Of a DNA stretch of 64,000 bases, positions 32,231-43,422 are shown piece by piece (position 1 is the first letter of the stretch; each line of letters starts with the position of its first letter). The stretch covers positions 40,296,841 to 40,360,840 of the forward strand of contig NC_090726.1 in the NCBI RefSeq assembly GCF_036898095.1, read 5' to 3'. A program made the translations under genes and the position numbers. The notes below the pieces were generated by a model. That model ran no database searches. It saw nothing but the letters and a program-made list of their open reading frames with translations, and was not told the origin of the DNA. This stretch comes from Palaemon carinicauda. Lineage: Eukaryota > Arthropoda > Malacostraca > Decapoda > Palaemonidae.

Positions 32231-33289
32231 GATAACCGATATATGACAAGTAATGCTGTATTGCAGACCCTACTTCCTTACCAAAGACTCTGCTTTTCAA
32301 AGTTAAAGCTAGGGGCAAAAAGAATGGAGAAGAGCCTGTGATCCTGCCTCCATTCCAGACTTAGATCTATACATTACCATAGATGATTATTATCCCATAA
32401 GGGATCCTTGCTACCTATAACTCTGTTTAAGCAGTCACCACAAGACCAAGCACTAGGGCATCAAAGGACCTGTGGGTATTCCTGTAAAATAAAGGCCATG
32501 AAGGTGGCCTGTTGCATAGACACCCCAACCTTCAAACCCCTACCAACTACACATTCCTCTTGAAGGAAAGGGTGGGGGCTAGCCCCTGATTTCTCAAGTG
32601 TCAGTCCTAGTTGGTACCTAGACTCTTAGCAGTCTACGTGTATACATTAGGGATCAACTCCTGAAGTCCAAGAGATTGTGTTCTAGACCAACTTCTCATG
32701 ATTCTGTCTGTCTGCTAACGAAGAGTTGCCAACACTCAGTTCCAAGGTATCAGGTCTTCTTCAGATAGCACTGCAGAGCTCTCATGTTTCACAAAAAACT
32801 CTTGTCTATGCCAGTTTCTGCTTCATGTAAAGATGTGACTGAGAAGAGCTCGAACCCTAGGTCGTGCTCTGGCAGGGTCCAAGTTTGGGGCCCTGGCACT
32901 AGATTAACAATATTCTACACTTGTCAGAGTGAGAGACTAAGGGAAAGAGACCATGTTCAGCACCTAACCTTAACAGAAGCCTTCTCAAAGGCTCGGACAA
33001 AGTACCGAGAACCGCAAGACTGTTAGAAGCCACTCCAGAGCATAGGCAACTCTTATGAGAAGGAAATACTTAATAGAAAAAAAAAAGTTATCCCCTTCTG
33101 CTGAAAGCCCATGCTCAAGTCTGAGTCGTATCCTTGACAGCCACTAATGAGAGGAGCTTCTCCAAGCCAAGAGGAGGAGGAACTATGTGATCTGGTCTAG
33201 AGATGATCAGACTTGAGAGGAATCCCTTTATGACATTCCATCATTGAGAATGGCCCACTTCCGAGGACAGCGAGGGCCAAACAAGTTCC
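32231..33289. other. Decayed transposon sequence, not resolved
   Basis: Between the DIRS-6 right end and the pol remnant. It is probably the decayed recombinase part of that remnant, but no catalytic motif could be read. The 80-codon + strand frame at 32784-33026 is not supported. Confidence 0.35.
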
Positions 33290-33900
33290 TTAGGGATCCT
33301 GACATGGCAGAACAGGAAACCATTCGACGCAAGGCCATCCAGGAGCCACCCAATTCAACTCAAGTCCAGAGAAAGGACTTAACATTCCAAGTGGCCCCAT
33401 GGGTGTTGGAAGAGACCCTGGGCACTTCTTGTTTAGCTGTATGGTGAACAGGTCGATCCCTGGATAACCCATCTAAACCAGAAGCTTCTCCATTATACCA
33501 GGATGTAAAGACCACTCTAACCCTATAACCTTCCCTTTGGCAACTAAGTGTGTCTACTAGCCCATTCCTCTTGCTTGGAATGTGATTGGCTGACAACTTC
33601 CTGGCATGGAATACAGTTCAGAAATGCATCTACTTCATCAGCTCGTACAGCTAGATGTAAGCCAAAACAGTGGTGTTGTTGCAACACTCACTAGAAGCCT
33701 GCTGAATGTTTTCGGAAAGCTTGCAGCGGTAAAAAGGCTGCTAGTCCCAGGGGATTCAAGAAATAGATGCTTCTTATTCTAGTCACACTTTTGAGATGAC
33801 CCTGTCATCCAGGCCTGCGCCCCTCCCCTCTTTCGATGCATCTGAGCATAGTTGCATGTTGTTAAGAGGCAAGTCGAGTGGGACTCAACTATGAGGGTTC
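33290..33900 (-). pseudogene. DIRS-like RNase H/connection remnant
   Basis: Overlapping - strand frames 33360-33596 and 33290-33472 read SANHIPSKRNGLVDTLSCQR, then VWMGYPGIDLFTIQLNKKCP and NWVAPGWPCVEWFP. These parallel the end of RNase H (xHIPGxxNxxADxLSR), the DLFAT-type connection and the APxWPxxPWFP motif that precede the recombinase in DIRS elements. No ends are visible. It may be part of a larger copy together with DIRS-6 sequence. Confidence 0.6.
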
Positions 33901-34483
33901 ATCATTGGCTAACAAGCCTACTGTCTTGCTAAAGCAAGGAGGGATGGCAATCCTTGAAGACTAACCAGTGGGAGGATTACTCGCCTGTGCTCACCACCTG
34001 TTTGTAAACACCTCATTAACGATTTCAACAGCCATTCCAGTTTTAAAGACATACATATTTAAAAAAACGAAAGGTTTGCATACAGGCAGGAACAAATTAT
34101 GATTATTCCATCTTTGGGGAATACACAGGTAAAATATAAAAATTGTAATCTGTTTTTCATGGGAGAAACTGGAAAGAATTTGGCAAGTACCTAAAAATAC
34201 AAAAGCTGCTGGTCTTCATAACAAAAAAAAACAAAAAAATCCATTCCTACACAAACTTACATTATTACAGTACATAGATAAGGAAATTGGTTGAGGGTTC
34301 AAGAGGCGTTAATGCAACAGGAATGTGTTTCTTTATTTCTAATTTGGACTAAAATCATTAGTTTGAGTCACCTTCATGAACAGCACCTGATGCCTCGACA
34401 GGATGATGAACAAATCAAATGATAATGGTTCTTGACAACATACAACAATTTGCAAAGTACACAATGGAAAACTAAAACCTTAC
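33901..34483. other. Intronic or 3' flank of the host gene, nothing recognised
   Basis: AT-rich with A-runs. No exon-like segment with flanking splice signals was found downstream of the exon at 34484, so the next exon or the gene's end was not located. Confidence 0.4.
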
Positions 34484-34666
34484 CTGAAGGGTTTGAAGGA
34501 AACTTTCGGTGGTCCATTTTGCTTAAATTTCTTCTGAATCATCTCATCTCTCTTCACTCCAAACTGAGGTTTGTCTTGTAATGTTTCTTCTCCCTGCTTA
34601 GGATCACTAAGTTCTAACTGTTCAAGCTCCCTTGCAATTGCACTTGCTGGATCATCCTCTGCTAAC
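34484..34666 (-). CDS. Host gene exon C (predicted, 183 bp)
   Basis: Open - strand segment bounded by a consensus acceptor (aaaatag before 34666) and donor (gtaagg after 34484). It begins with one base completing a codon left by exon B and ends with two bases of the next codon. It reads LAEDDPASAIARELEQLELS, then PKQGEETLQDKPQFGVKRDE and KFKQNGPPKVSFKPF. The composition is acidic then basic, with no transposon motif, so it looks like a conserved but probably disordered host protein. I do not recognise the family. The upstream phase match with exon B is the main support. Confidence 0.65.
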
Positions 34667-35179
34667 CTATTTTACGATATGCACCATATGAGATTATTTT
34701 AGAATTACAGAGTATTTCTTTGCAATTTCAATAAATGGGTCGCTACCTTATTTAGTCTCTTTAATGTCTCTTCACAATACTTGTCAATAAATAACGCCTG
34801 CAGTTTTTAAATGAATTACCTTAAATAACCCTAGTTTCAAGTTCAAACATTATTATTAAAGGAATTTGTAATGGACGTTCACTCGTAACAAAAAAGTACA
34901 TTTCACGATAATTTTGTGAAAATAGTAAATATCGTGAATATAACACGAACTTTCTGAAATATCACACCATTATTGACATGATTACACATCTTCATTAATT
35001 ATAAAGTAATTTATGTGTACAAAAATTTACAAAAAAGTTTTACTCATATACCAATACTGTACATACATTATACATAAAACAAATTTAAAAAGACTTCCCT
35101 CTGGTGATACAGTGTTCCCCATTTTGCATTAGCCATTGATGCAATCATATTAAAAATACTTTAATCCACTTCTTCTATG

Positions 35180-35840
35180 CTTCTTATCTCAGAGGTGGTA
35201 ATGAAAAAGAAATTCCTTCAACTTTATCATAAATATAGATTCAAGAAGAAATTTGAATTTTTTCTTATCTATATAAACCAGAGGCACTCTAACACACTCA
35301 ATGCACGTATCCGATGGGGAGCACATCCTGCCCCTACAGGAAGAGCAAAGGGAGTGAGGGTCTACTTCAGGCTTGGAAAGGAACGCTCCACACGACTTTC
35401 CGGCTCTAGGCCCAGGACAACGGCGGATCTGCTCCATAGCACACAACCACAAGGCACAGGAACGAAGGGAATCAACAAGGAATACACTTGGGAAGCACAA
35501 GGAAGGGTAGTGAACACGCAAGAACACAAGCGATAAGCACAAAGATACCACGCGGTAACCACGCAGGACACACGAGTCGGACACAAAGGGTCGAGAGAGA
35601 CGAGAGCGGCGTGAGATATGGTATCACGTCGCGACCAGAGAACTTACTAACGGGACCCAAGCGGACCTCGACCTAGCTCAAGGCTACCCTCGGGGCACGT
35701 TCTCTCACTCCCGGGTTAGCCCTCCATAGAAAACGGGTGTAGGGTATACTACACAAAACTCTGGTCGGTAGAGAGGAGATTACAGGTAACTCCTAAGAAA
35801 GTAGTTCGAGGTAAGTATTTGTGTTGGAACAAACAATGTT
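35180..35840 (-). mobile_element. DIRS-8: 5' end fragment with gag start, in the host intron
   Basis: The right end (about 35715-35835: atagaaaacgg, aactcctaagaaagtagttc, gaggtaagt) is nearly the same as 50530-50645 and is an inverted-repeat terminus. Directly inside it a - strand frame (35189-35584) carries VDPHSLCSSCRGRMCSPSDT followed by CIEC, a CxxC...C...CxxC cluster that matches the gag start of DIRS-5 (CLACRGCQCSRDNTCSEC). Only the 5' 0.6 kb is present. Confidence 0.65.
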
Positions 35841-36440
35841 TCATTTAATCATTAAAAAGGTAGTTGAAAGTGTGAGGGGTTAACTTCATCCATCCCCTAT
35901 CACAAAATAGCCTCTTTTGTCTTCTTAGGCCCTGGTTTGAGACAAGTGATTAACTGGGAAAATCAACTTAAAAGAACTTTTCTATGGCTAGAAACAACAC
36001 ATTACAGTATAGTATGAAATTAAAGTGTCTTAATCTTCAAAGGTATCTAAATCATAGTGCTCTGATAAAAACAAATTTGATTTTAGCAGTATAGATAAGG
36101 AAGAGATTAACAGATAAATTTCAAGATATCCCAGAATGGCTAACCAGGGTTATAAAAAAGTAAAATATAAATGAAAGGTTTAGAGAAATTCCTTGCTAAT
36201 TACACATACTATTTTTGGTGTACGGTATACAGTAGGTATACAATAGGTAACATGATTCATTAATTCATAGGCTGTCATTCCATATACAGTTTACTGTAAG
36301 GAAGATTTATTCTCTTCTTATACTCGCATTATAAACATTATATATTCTGCCTGAGCAAATATCTGGCAGTAATTTTAGCCTTCTGGAAGCGTTGTAAGCG
36401 TTATAGAGGCTCCAATGAGAACTATATCAAATGTCCTAAC

Positions 36441-36588
36441 CTGGATTTATTTTCACGATGATCAATGACAGAAGAGTGGTGGGCCTTAAGTTCCAATGGA
36501 TGTAGGTCATCTCCGTCTTCGTAGAGGTCCTCCTTTACACAAATTTTTCCTTGGTCAACAGAATTATTTGTCAGGCTTCCAGTCCACT
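36441..36588 (-). CDS. Host gene exon B (predicted, 146-148 bp)
   Basis: Open - strand segment with acceptor (ttacattgcag, the exon starting at 36588 or, using the following AG, at 36586) and donor (gttagg after 36441). Taking 36586 as the start gives TGG as the first codon, in phase with exon A. The end leaves AG, which joins the G that opens exon C to make an arginine codon. It reads WTGSLTNNSVDQGKIC, VKEDLYEDGDDLHPLELKA and HHSSVIDHRENKS. The match of phases across the 1.8 kb intron to exon C is unlikely by chance for a random open segment. Function unknown. Confidence 0.6.
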
Positions 36589-37005
36589 CTGCAATGTAAA
36601 TAAAAAGGAATGTTAAAATTCTCGAGTATCATCATAACTAAAAGGAATCACAGAATCTAACAAGTTCTGAAGATATACAGGTTGATTACAGTATTACAGC
36701 AATAAAATGTTTTACAGAACAGTAATACATTTTTTTTTATTTAACATAAAGTCAATAATCATGAAATACTTTACTATAGACAAACCCAATAATTTTAACA
36801 TAAATTAACCATGTGTGTACTAACCCCGCATAATGTGCTTTAATTCTTCAGAAAAGCAAATATATGAATAAGAGTTAAAGGGTTGTAGCTGCAATGGTCC
36901 CAATTTTGACATAAGTAGAAAAAAAAAAACTACACTATTAAATACATATATCTTGTTATTAAAAACTAAAGGAAAAAGTCCATTTTACAGTAATACAGGT
37001 AATAT
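36589..37005. other. Host intron, AT-rich, nothing recognised
   Basis: Intron sequence between exon B and DIRS-5 with A/T-runs and no repeat that I recognise. Confidence 0.5.
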
Positions 37006-37258
37006 GACAAATTCGTAGATAATTTGTATTTTTTCAAACTATACAAACCTTAGCTATTTACATGGGGTGATTACATCGGCGCAGCCGATGACGAGCCATA
37101 AAGTTTTAACGAGGGTTTCCTACCCCACCGCTAGCTAGCGAGGGGGTAGGGAGGGGTAGCTAGCTACCCCTCCCCCTCACACACGCCGGAGAATACTCCA
37201 CTTAGAGGTAGGACTTATCTTGGGGGACAGGGTTGGCGGGCACATAACTGTAAATAGG

Positions 37259-37353
37259 TAAGGTTTGTATAGTTATGAAAAATACAAATAATCTACGAAT
37301 TTGTCATTTGTTCCATAACTGAAATACAAACCACGCTATTTACATGGGGTGAC
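37259..37353. repeat. DIRS-5 internal complementary region
   Basis: First half (37259-37305): reverse complement of the left end at 37006-37052 (aaggtttgtata, acaaat.atctacgaatttg). Second half (37306-37353): gttccataactgaaatacaa and ctatttacatggggtgac, representing the missing right end. The left arm at 37040-37250 includes the perfect palindrome-like stretch around gctagctagc (37130-37165). Confidence 0.8.
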
Positions 37354-37807
37354 TTAACCCTTAGGAAGGGTGGTAAGTCCCGGCCATACTGGCTTTGGCT
37401 TGCCCGGGGATTCCATATTCGAGCGATCAAGTACTCGGACAATAGGGAATCCCTGCTCCTCGCTGGCGGTTGTGAAACTGCCGCAGCCTACGTAAGGTGT
37501 GTGGGAAGGTGAAATTGACTTGTCCCAGGCAGTTGCCCTGGAGTCCCTCAGGAGGGAATCCAGGCTAGGACTCTCCCAATACCACCTCGTCAGGGTATGG
37601 GGACATGACAGTATTACACCTAATACTAGGAACACAAGGAAGCATGGTCTACCTGCAGTGGTTTGAGATCAGCTGTGCAGAGAACCCAGGATGATGCTTT
37701 CTCCGTGGGAGGAGAGGATGAAGAAAAGGATAAGGGCCAGACAGATCTTTTCATTCATGCAGACTAACACCAGGTAACAATGCCCTCAACCTTCTGCTAC
37801 TTGTCCA

Positions 37808-38900
37808 TCAAGGAGCCTGAGGTTTAGACCAGCTGTTGTGAAGCCACCACAGGGCCAATAGAAACGTATCGAGCCTCCTGTGGGTCATGTCTTGCAGGTA
37901 AGGGGCTGAGAAGAAGGTCTGATGCTTCAACATCCCCGCTTGTAGGACCTGCGTCACTGAAAGATGTTCCATGAAGGGCAGGGATGTATCTAAGCCCCTG
38001 ACATCATGGGCTCTAGGGCGGTGCGACGGAGAAGGGTCAGGATTCAAGGCAGGGTGTAACACCCTGCGAATCCGGGCCGAGATGGTACTCCTGGAGACCC
38101 TTCTCCTCGTTACCCAGGATCCACGAACGAGACTTGGACCTGGAGACGAACTGCAGCTCTTCTCTGAAGACACCAGCTCGGACCCCCTACCGGCAAGGTA
38201 GGAGATGGACTGAGTCATCTGCAACAGGACGGAGACTCGAACCCTGGAAGGAGATGAAGCGGGTCCGGCACTCCCGGATTCTGAGTCTCGGCAACAAACC
38301 TCAGGGACGAACCTGAATGCTGCCTCCCCCTAACCCCCTGAATGGGCGAAGTCGTAAGAGAGACCATGTGACTCGCTTGGCTGAAGATAGGCTAGCAGGA
38401 ACACTGTCTACCCAGAAGGTGGTGGGCTGGGGACTTACGTAGTGGTTCGTCAGGGGGTCTCTTTAGAGACTCGAACACTCGAACCACGTCCCAAGGAGGA
38501 GGTCTCACCTTCGACTGAGGGCAGGAGAGGACAAGGCTTCGCATGCGAAGTTAGAGTTCCAGCGGAGTGAGAAATGTTTGTCCCTAGAGCCAGGAGGCAA
38601 GCCTTAAGGCTGAGGGATAGCCTTTCACAGTCGAAACTGAAAGGCACACTTATCCCGCAATCCCACTAGGGGCTCCACTATTGCTGGAAGCAGCAACGTG
38701 TGGACGGATGCCCTCTCTCCGACACCGGTTACAGAAACTCGCCCTATCGCCTGGGAGATTACTTGTGGAAGACTTGCGCAATTTCCAGGCCTCCTTTTCG
38801 CCACTTGTTGCGAAAATCCTCTCTCTTTGAGGAGATGCTGGATAGACTCCCGGCGGGAAGAGGAGCAAGCTATGGAGGCAACACATCGATGGTGTCCCAC
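37808..38900 (-). pseudogene. DIRS-5 tyrosine recombinase, frameshifted
   Basis: The C-terminal frame 37808-38224 carries RAHDVRGLDTSLPF (H-x-x-R) and FFSAPYLQDMTHRRLDTF with the nucleophile tyrosine. N-terminal pieces at 38625-38886 read HLLKERGFSQQVAK and RKSSTSNLPGDRASFCNR, the core-binding part (usual form YQxRWxxFxxWC). Several shifts separate them. Both key catalytic motifs of the C-terminal half are intact, though the sequence differs clearly from DIRS-1 and DIRS-2, so this is another family. Confidence 0.7.
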
Positions 38901-39300
38901 CGTTGCTGGAAGGCCTCCAACCAGAGGGCCTTGGGATCCGTGACCGGGGAGCAGTACAGCGGGAGCTTGCAGCTCAGTGCTGTAGCGAACCGGTCCACCG
39001 AGGGAGCCCCACCGAGGCAGGACTTGTAGGCTACTTGAGAATCCAAAGACCACTCGGAATGTGGTGTCCGTGACACACTGCTCAGACTGTCGGAGAGCCA
39101 ATTCCTTTGCCTGGAATCAAGCGAGCTGCCAAGGAGACCGAGGGGGACTCGGACCATCCTGGTATCTCTACCACAGGATGGGATGGTTGTACTGAAAGAT
39201 ACCTCCTTGTCTGGGCCAGAAAACCATCACTGTGGTGTGGTTGATCCTCATAACCACAGAGTAGTCCGCCCGGCTAGGTGGAGCTACTGAAAAGCCAGAA
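38870..39300 (-). pseudogene. DIRS-5 RNase H end and connection
   Basis: Frame 38870-39157 reads RNWLSDSLSSVSRTPHSEWS, then SVDRFATALSCKLPLYCSPV and TDPKALWLEAFQQRWDTIDV. This matches NxxADxLSR...EWSL...DLFATxLxxKLPxYCSPVPDP, the standard end of the DIRS pol before the recombinase. RNase H upstream is unreadable and the RT catalytic loop was not found. Confidence 0.7.
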
Positions 39301-39816
39301 ACACGGTTTCCGTCTCTAGTAGGACTAGAGAAGGTTCTTCCTGGTTCTGACCCCCGGCCTGAGGACCCGTGGATCAGAACGTGGGCCCCCCCTTTTCTTT
39401 GACTCGTCCGAAAACAGCATCAAGTTAGGGGGGAGGACGAGAAGGACCACTCCCTCTTGTAGGCCCTCGTCAGCTTCCCACCCCTATGGGTTCGTCTGGA
39501 CCGGTTGTCCCCTAGGGGTCTCGGCGTCTGGGGAGACGTGCCCCCGACTCTCCCGCGCCTCGAGTCGCCACTGGAGAGAACTACGGGCCAGGGAGGAGAG
39601 ACGTAACAACCTTGGGTTGGAGGGACTTCTCGTGTGAGGAAAGGTCTCGCGACCTTCCTCTGCCTTGGTACCCACCCCTCCACTCTACGAACATCCGGAG
39701 CGGAACGTTTAACAGACTCCGCCCAAGGGGGAGAATGATCGAGGGCTACAGGTAATTCCTCCGCAGGGGAAGAGAGTTCACCCGGAGGAGGACTACGCTT
39801 ATAACAAGGTTCTCAT

Positions 39817-40479
39817 TCAGCCCCTGGAGAAGAACCAAAAGCATAAGGAGATTGCCAATGTAGAGGCAATCTTCTCTCGCAAATGAGAGATATGTTCCCC
39901 TGAAGAGGAAGCTTGCCTTGAAGAGAGCCCTGCCACTGCCCCTGGTGGGTTAGCTAACTCCTCGGCGTCAGAACTAGACCCTCGGCCTGACCGACGGGCA
40001 ACAATGCCTGCACCCACAAGAGGAGGATCAACCTCTGCAGAGGAAAGAGATGACCGCCTTCTCTCTTCTCCCCTTCGGAGGAGTTCGAAGAGAACTTCCT
40101 TCAAAGGGAGGCCATCGACGCCCAGCGATGGCCACAAAGACACAAGGTCTGGAAATGAACAAGCACTCCCTTCGCCTATCCAACAGGGTTGACCTGGAGT
40201 CACAAGCCCTGCGCTACTGCTCGGCCGTGCCCCGGAAGGGCCTAGTTGAGAATTAGCTTCGGGCAGACTTGGGCATAGAGGAAGCAGAAGCCCCCGATTT
40301 CTTCGATTTCGAGAAGACCCCGAAAGAAAAGATTCGTGCTTAGACTTCTTCTTACATGCAAACCCCTCCAACTGGGAGGCAGGCCACTCCCTACACTCGG
40401 AACAGGTGTTGTCCCGCGAACACTGACATCCTCGGCAAGCCAGGCATAAAAGGGGAGGGTCCATCTCCACCGATGACAT
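39817..40479 (-). CDS. DIRS-5 gag-like protein (220 codons)
   Basis: Open frame at the 5' side of the element. The N-terminus carries DPPLLCLACRGCQCSRDNTC and CREW, i.e. CxxCxxCxC...CxxC, which I read as the metal-binding cluster at the start of DIRS gag proteins. After this come a lysine-rich stretch and long Ser/Arg/Glu-rich sequence (RRGEERRRSSLSSAEV). No signal peptide or membrane segment. It is a gag-like nucleic-acid-binding protein by position and composition. Confidence 0.6.
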   Translation of the reverse strand: MSSVEMDPPLLCLACRGCQCSRDNTCSECREWPASQLEGFACKKKSKHESFLSGSSRNRRNRGLLLPLCPSLPEANSQLGPSGARPSSSAGLVTPGQPCWIGEGSACSFPDLVSLWPSLGVDGLPLKEVLFELLRRGEERRRSSLSSAEVDPPLVGAGIVARRSGRGSSSDAEELANPPGAVAGLSSRQASSSGEHISHLREKIASTLAISLCFWFFSRG

Positions 40480-40485
40480 GAAGGT

Positions 40486-42706
40486 ACAGTAGACCCCCGG
40501 GGTACGGCGTCCCCAGCTTATATTTTTTTTTCACGTTACAGTGTGGAATACGATGTTTTTTCATCCCCTTGTTACGACATTTTTTCCCACCTTACGGCAT
40601 CGAATTCCAAAACTCGAACTTGGCGGTTTTTACGTGTACGACTGCGCGAGTCACTAGCCTACCACCACGCTCATACGTCACTAGGAAGCTGGTCTGCTAT
40701 TGGTCGGCGTCACTAAGATGCCGATACGCTATTGGCTGAAATCCCTCTCACAATGCCTGAGAGAGATGCTGCCTCTCTCTCTCTTTGTTATATGCGCGCT
40801 CAGTTTAGAATCTCATGTGCCTTTCGTAAAGACTTTATCTCGTGTGAGTGCTTGCGATATCATATTTTTTGTGCATTTTAGTGCTTAATTCTAACTTTAA
40901 TTCCTTAGCCATGGGTCACAAGATTGCTAGTGATGTTAAAGGGAGAAGTAAGAAGATGATTACTATGGTAACGAAGCTGGAGATAATAAAGAAATACAAA
41001 GGCATGCGCATCGTTACCCTCGCTAGTATGTATGGCTGTAACCAGTCTACGATTGGTACAATTATCAAGAACAAGGAAGCCATTAAAGCAAGTAAGTCTT
41101 CTAAAGGCATAACTGTCCTTACCAGTGGAAGGACCTCAATCAACGACGAGATGGAGAGACTCCTCCTACTATGGATTAAAGAGAAAGAAATTGCTGGCGA
41201 TACACTCATGCAATCGGTAATTTCACACAAGGCGAGCGCCATCTTCGCTGATCTCGTGGAAGCCCAGAGAGACGGCGGAGACGAAGGAACGTCGCAGCAA
41301 GCCCCCCAAGAGTTCAAGGTTTCTCATGGGTGGTTTGATCGTTTTAAGAAGAGGACTGGTATTCACTCAGTCATCAGCCATGGAGAGGCGGCCAGTTCTG
41401 ACAAGAAAGCAGCAGAAGAATTCCTCTAGAAGTTTGAGAACGTAATTTCCAGAGAAGGCTACATTCCTCAGCAAGTGTTTAACTGTGATGAAACTGGCCT
41501 TTTCTGGAAGAAAATGCCCCGCCGTACATATGTCACAGCTGAAGAAAAGAAACTTCCTGGCCATAAACCGATGAAGGACAGACTTACGCTCGCATTTTGT
41601 GCAAACGCCAGTGGGGACTTGAAAATTAAGCCCCTACTGGTATACCACTCAGAGAATCCTCGTGCCTTCAAGGCACAAAATATCACGAAGGAGAGGCTCT
41701 CGGTATTTTGGAAGTCTAATGCCAATGCCTGGGTCACGAGGACCATATTTATTGAGTGGATAAACGTCTGCTTTGGTCCTGCTGTCAAGAACTTTTTAGA
41801 AGAGAACGATCTTCCACTCCTGGTACTGGACAATACCCCTGCTCACCCTCCTGGCCTTGAGGACATCATTCATCCTGACTTCTCCATCAAGGTTTTCTAT
41901 CTGCCACCAAACACCACCCCTCTCCTCCAGCCTATGGACCAGCAAGTGATTGCCAACTTTAAGAAGCTTTACACGAAGCATCTGTTCAAAAGATGCTTCG
42001 AAGTGACCGAAAGCACTCAACTCACCCTCCGTGAATTTTGGAAGGGGCATTTTGACATCGTTCAATGCCTGAAGATGATCGACATAGCTTGGAATGAGGT
42101 TTCACGGCGCACCTTGAACTCCTCATGGAAGAAACTGTGGCCAGCTATTGTGGCAAAACGAGACTTTGAAGGTTTCGATACCTCAACCGAAGACAAGGCT
42201 GTTGATGATCCTGCCCCTGAGGGTGATGTTGAGGAAATAATTTCAATCAGGAGGTCCATGGGGCTTGTTGTCGATGAGGCTGACGTCCATAACCTTAACG
42301 AGGAGCACAGGGAGGAGCATACGACTTTAGACTTGAAGGAGTTGGAGGCAATGCAGTTGACCATCATTCAAGAAGAGCACAGCTCTAGTGGTGGTGAGGA
42401 CGGGGGGAGACTGAAGAAACGACATTGTCAGAAATAAGGGAAGCTATCAGTTAGTATGAAAACCTTACGAGTTTCATTATATATATAAAAAAAAAAAAAA
42501 AACACCCAGAAAAACTTCACACAGGTCATCCTCTGGAGAGTGTTAATGACAAGTGTACGAGTCACTTTAGAAATATGTTGAGGAATCGTCAGAAGCAGGC
42601 TTCTTTGGAAAGATATTTCTCCAAAAGGGAAGTGTCAGAAAGCAAAGATGATAATAGTGATTCTATTAAAAAACCTAAAAAAAGAGTAACTTTTTAAGTT
42701 CTAAAA
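40486..42706 (+). mobile_element. Tigger/pogo DNA transposon, copy 1
   Basis: The left end at about 40486 starts tacagtagacccccggggta, a CAGT-starting terminus directly after the DIRS-5 gag start, as expected for a pogo-type element inserted at TA. The gene lies at 40911-42697. The right end is not seen: DIRS-2 begins at 42710, only 13 bases after the transposase stop codon, and no matching inverted end was found after 49127. So the right part was lost or lies beyond rearranged sequence. Confidence 0.75.
40911..42697 (+). pseudogene. Tigger transposase (TIGD1-like), one stop and one late shift
   Basis: Starts at ATG 40911 with a CENP-B-type helix-turn-helix region (TKLEIIKKYKGMRIVTLAS, then GCNQSTIGTIIKNKE), then the second DNA-binding domain (GWFDRFKKRTGIHSV). 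The catalytic domain has the three aspartates in FNCDETGLFW, LLVLDNTPAHP and LQPMDQQVIANFKK. One TAG (41427-41429) interrupts an otherwise continuous frame to 42437. A late shift around the A-run at 42488-42503 hides the last part, which ends at TAA 42695-42697 with SHFRNMLRNRQKQASLERYF. The same C-terminus is seen in copy 2 (SHFRKILRSKQKQASLDDYF). Only one stop in the catalytic half implies recent inactivation. Confidence 0.85.
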
Positions 42707-42746
42707 ATGATATTTTCAATTTAAAATAAATTTTTGAATATATTTA

Positions 42747-42896
42747 CCCGGTGAATATATTTATAGCTTACGTCTCCGACGGTCGACAGATTCCAAAAAC
42801 TCGCGAGCGATCGCCATGAAGGCTGCCGGGTGTGCCCACCAGCGCCGACTATCGGCCAGATACCGCATATACTTCTCCATAAATTCAGTTCTTCTC
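42747..42896 (+). repeat. DIRS-2 left inverted terminal repeat
   Basis: Reverse complement of 48960-49109. Shared text: gcttacgtctccgacggtcg, ccatgaaggctgccgggtgt and taccgcatatacttctcc. The arms appear nearly identical. Confidence 0.9.
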
Positions 42897-42944
42897 AGAC
42901 CGTAGGGTCTCTATCGGGGAGGAAGGGAGGGCCTTTAATTATAT

Positions 42945-43035
42945 ATATTCACCGGGTAAGTGTATTAAAAAATTTATTTTAAATTGAAAATATAATTTTT
43001 AAATATTAAACTTAGCCGGTGAATATATATATAGC
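42945..43035. repeat. DIRS-2 internal complementary region
   Basis: 42945-42993 is the reverse complement of the left end (42710-42760). 42997-43035 is the reverse complement of the right end (about 49090-49127). Three bases, aat, lie at the join (42994-42996), implying an ATT junction in the parent circle, while the insertion itself is flanked by ATG on the left (42707-42709) and CAT on the right. Confidence 0.85.
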
Positions 43036-43422
43036 TGATTCACACCCATGGTGGTGGGTTGAGACCAGTATTAAAACAATTAAGGCGTATATGCTCAAGA
43101 GTTTTTGACAAATATTCAAAAAACAAACTTAAGTATAGGTACCTGATAAGGAAGCTGACTCTGATGAATATTCTTACTCATTAGTCCGCTATCCTTATGA
43201 AGCCCAGCGATCCTCTCAGGATGCTGAAAGACTTCTAGGAGCTGTTATAATCAGGGTGAACACCCCTACAACAGGACCTCATCAATACCCTTAATCTGGG
43301 CGCTCTCAAGAAACAATATTTTGACCACCCGCCAAATCAAAAGATTGCGAAGACTTCTTAGTCTCCCGTACAACCCAAAACAATATTAAAAATTTCAAGA
43401 GAAGATTAAAAGGATATTGGGA

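Larger units (their letters stand above)
37006..40485 (-). mobile_element. DIRS-5: partial DIRS element in the host intron
   Basis: The left end at 37006 (gacaaattcgtagataattt) reappears reversed in an ICR at 37259-37305; the second ICR half (37306-37353, tgttccataactgaaataca) predicts a right end that I cannot find in the window. Genes on the - strand are: recombinase (37808-38900), connection and RNase H end (38870-39300), then a gag-like frame (39817-40479). The RT itself is mostly missing, so the interior is deleted. The 5' end stops where a Tigger transposon begins (40486). Confidence 0.75.
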
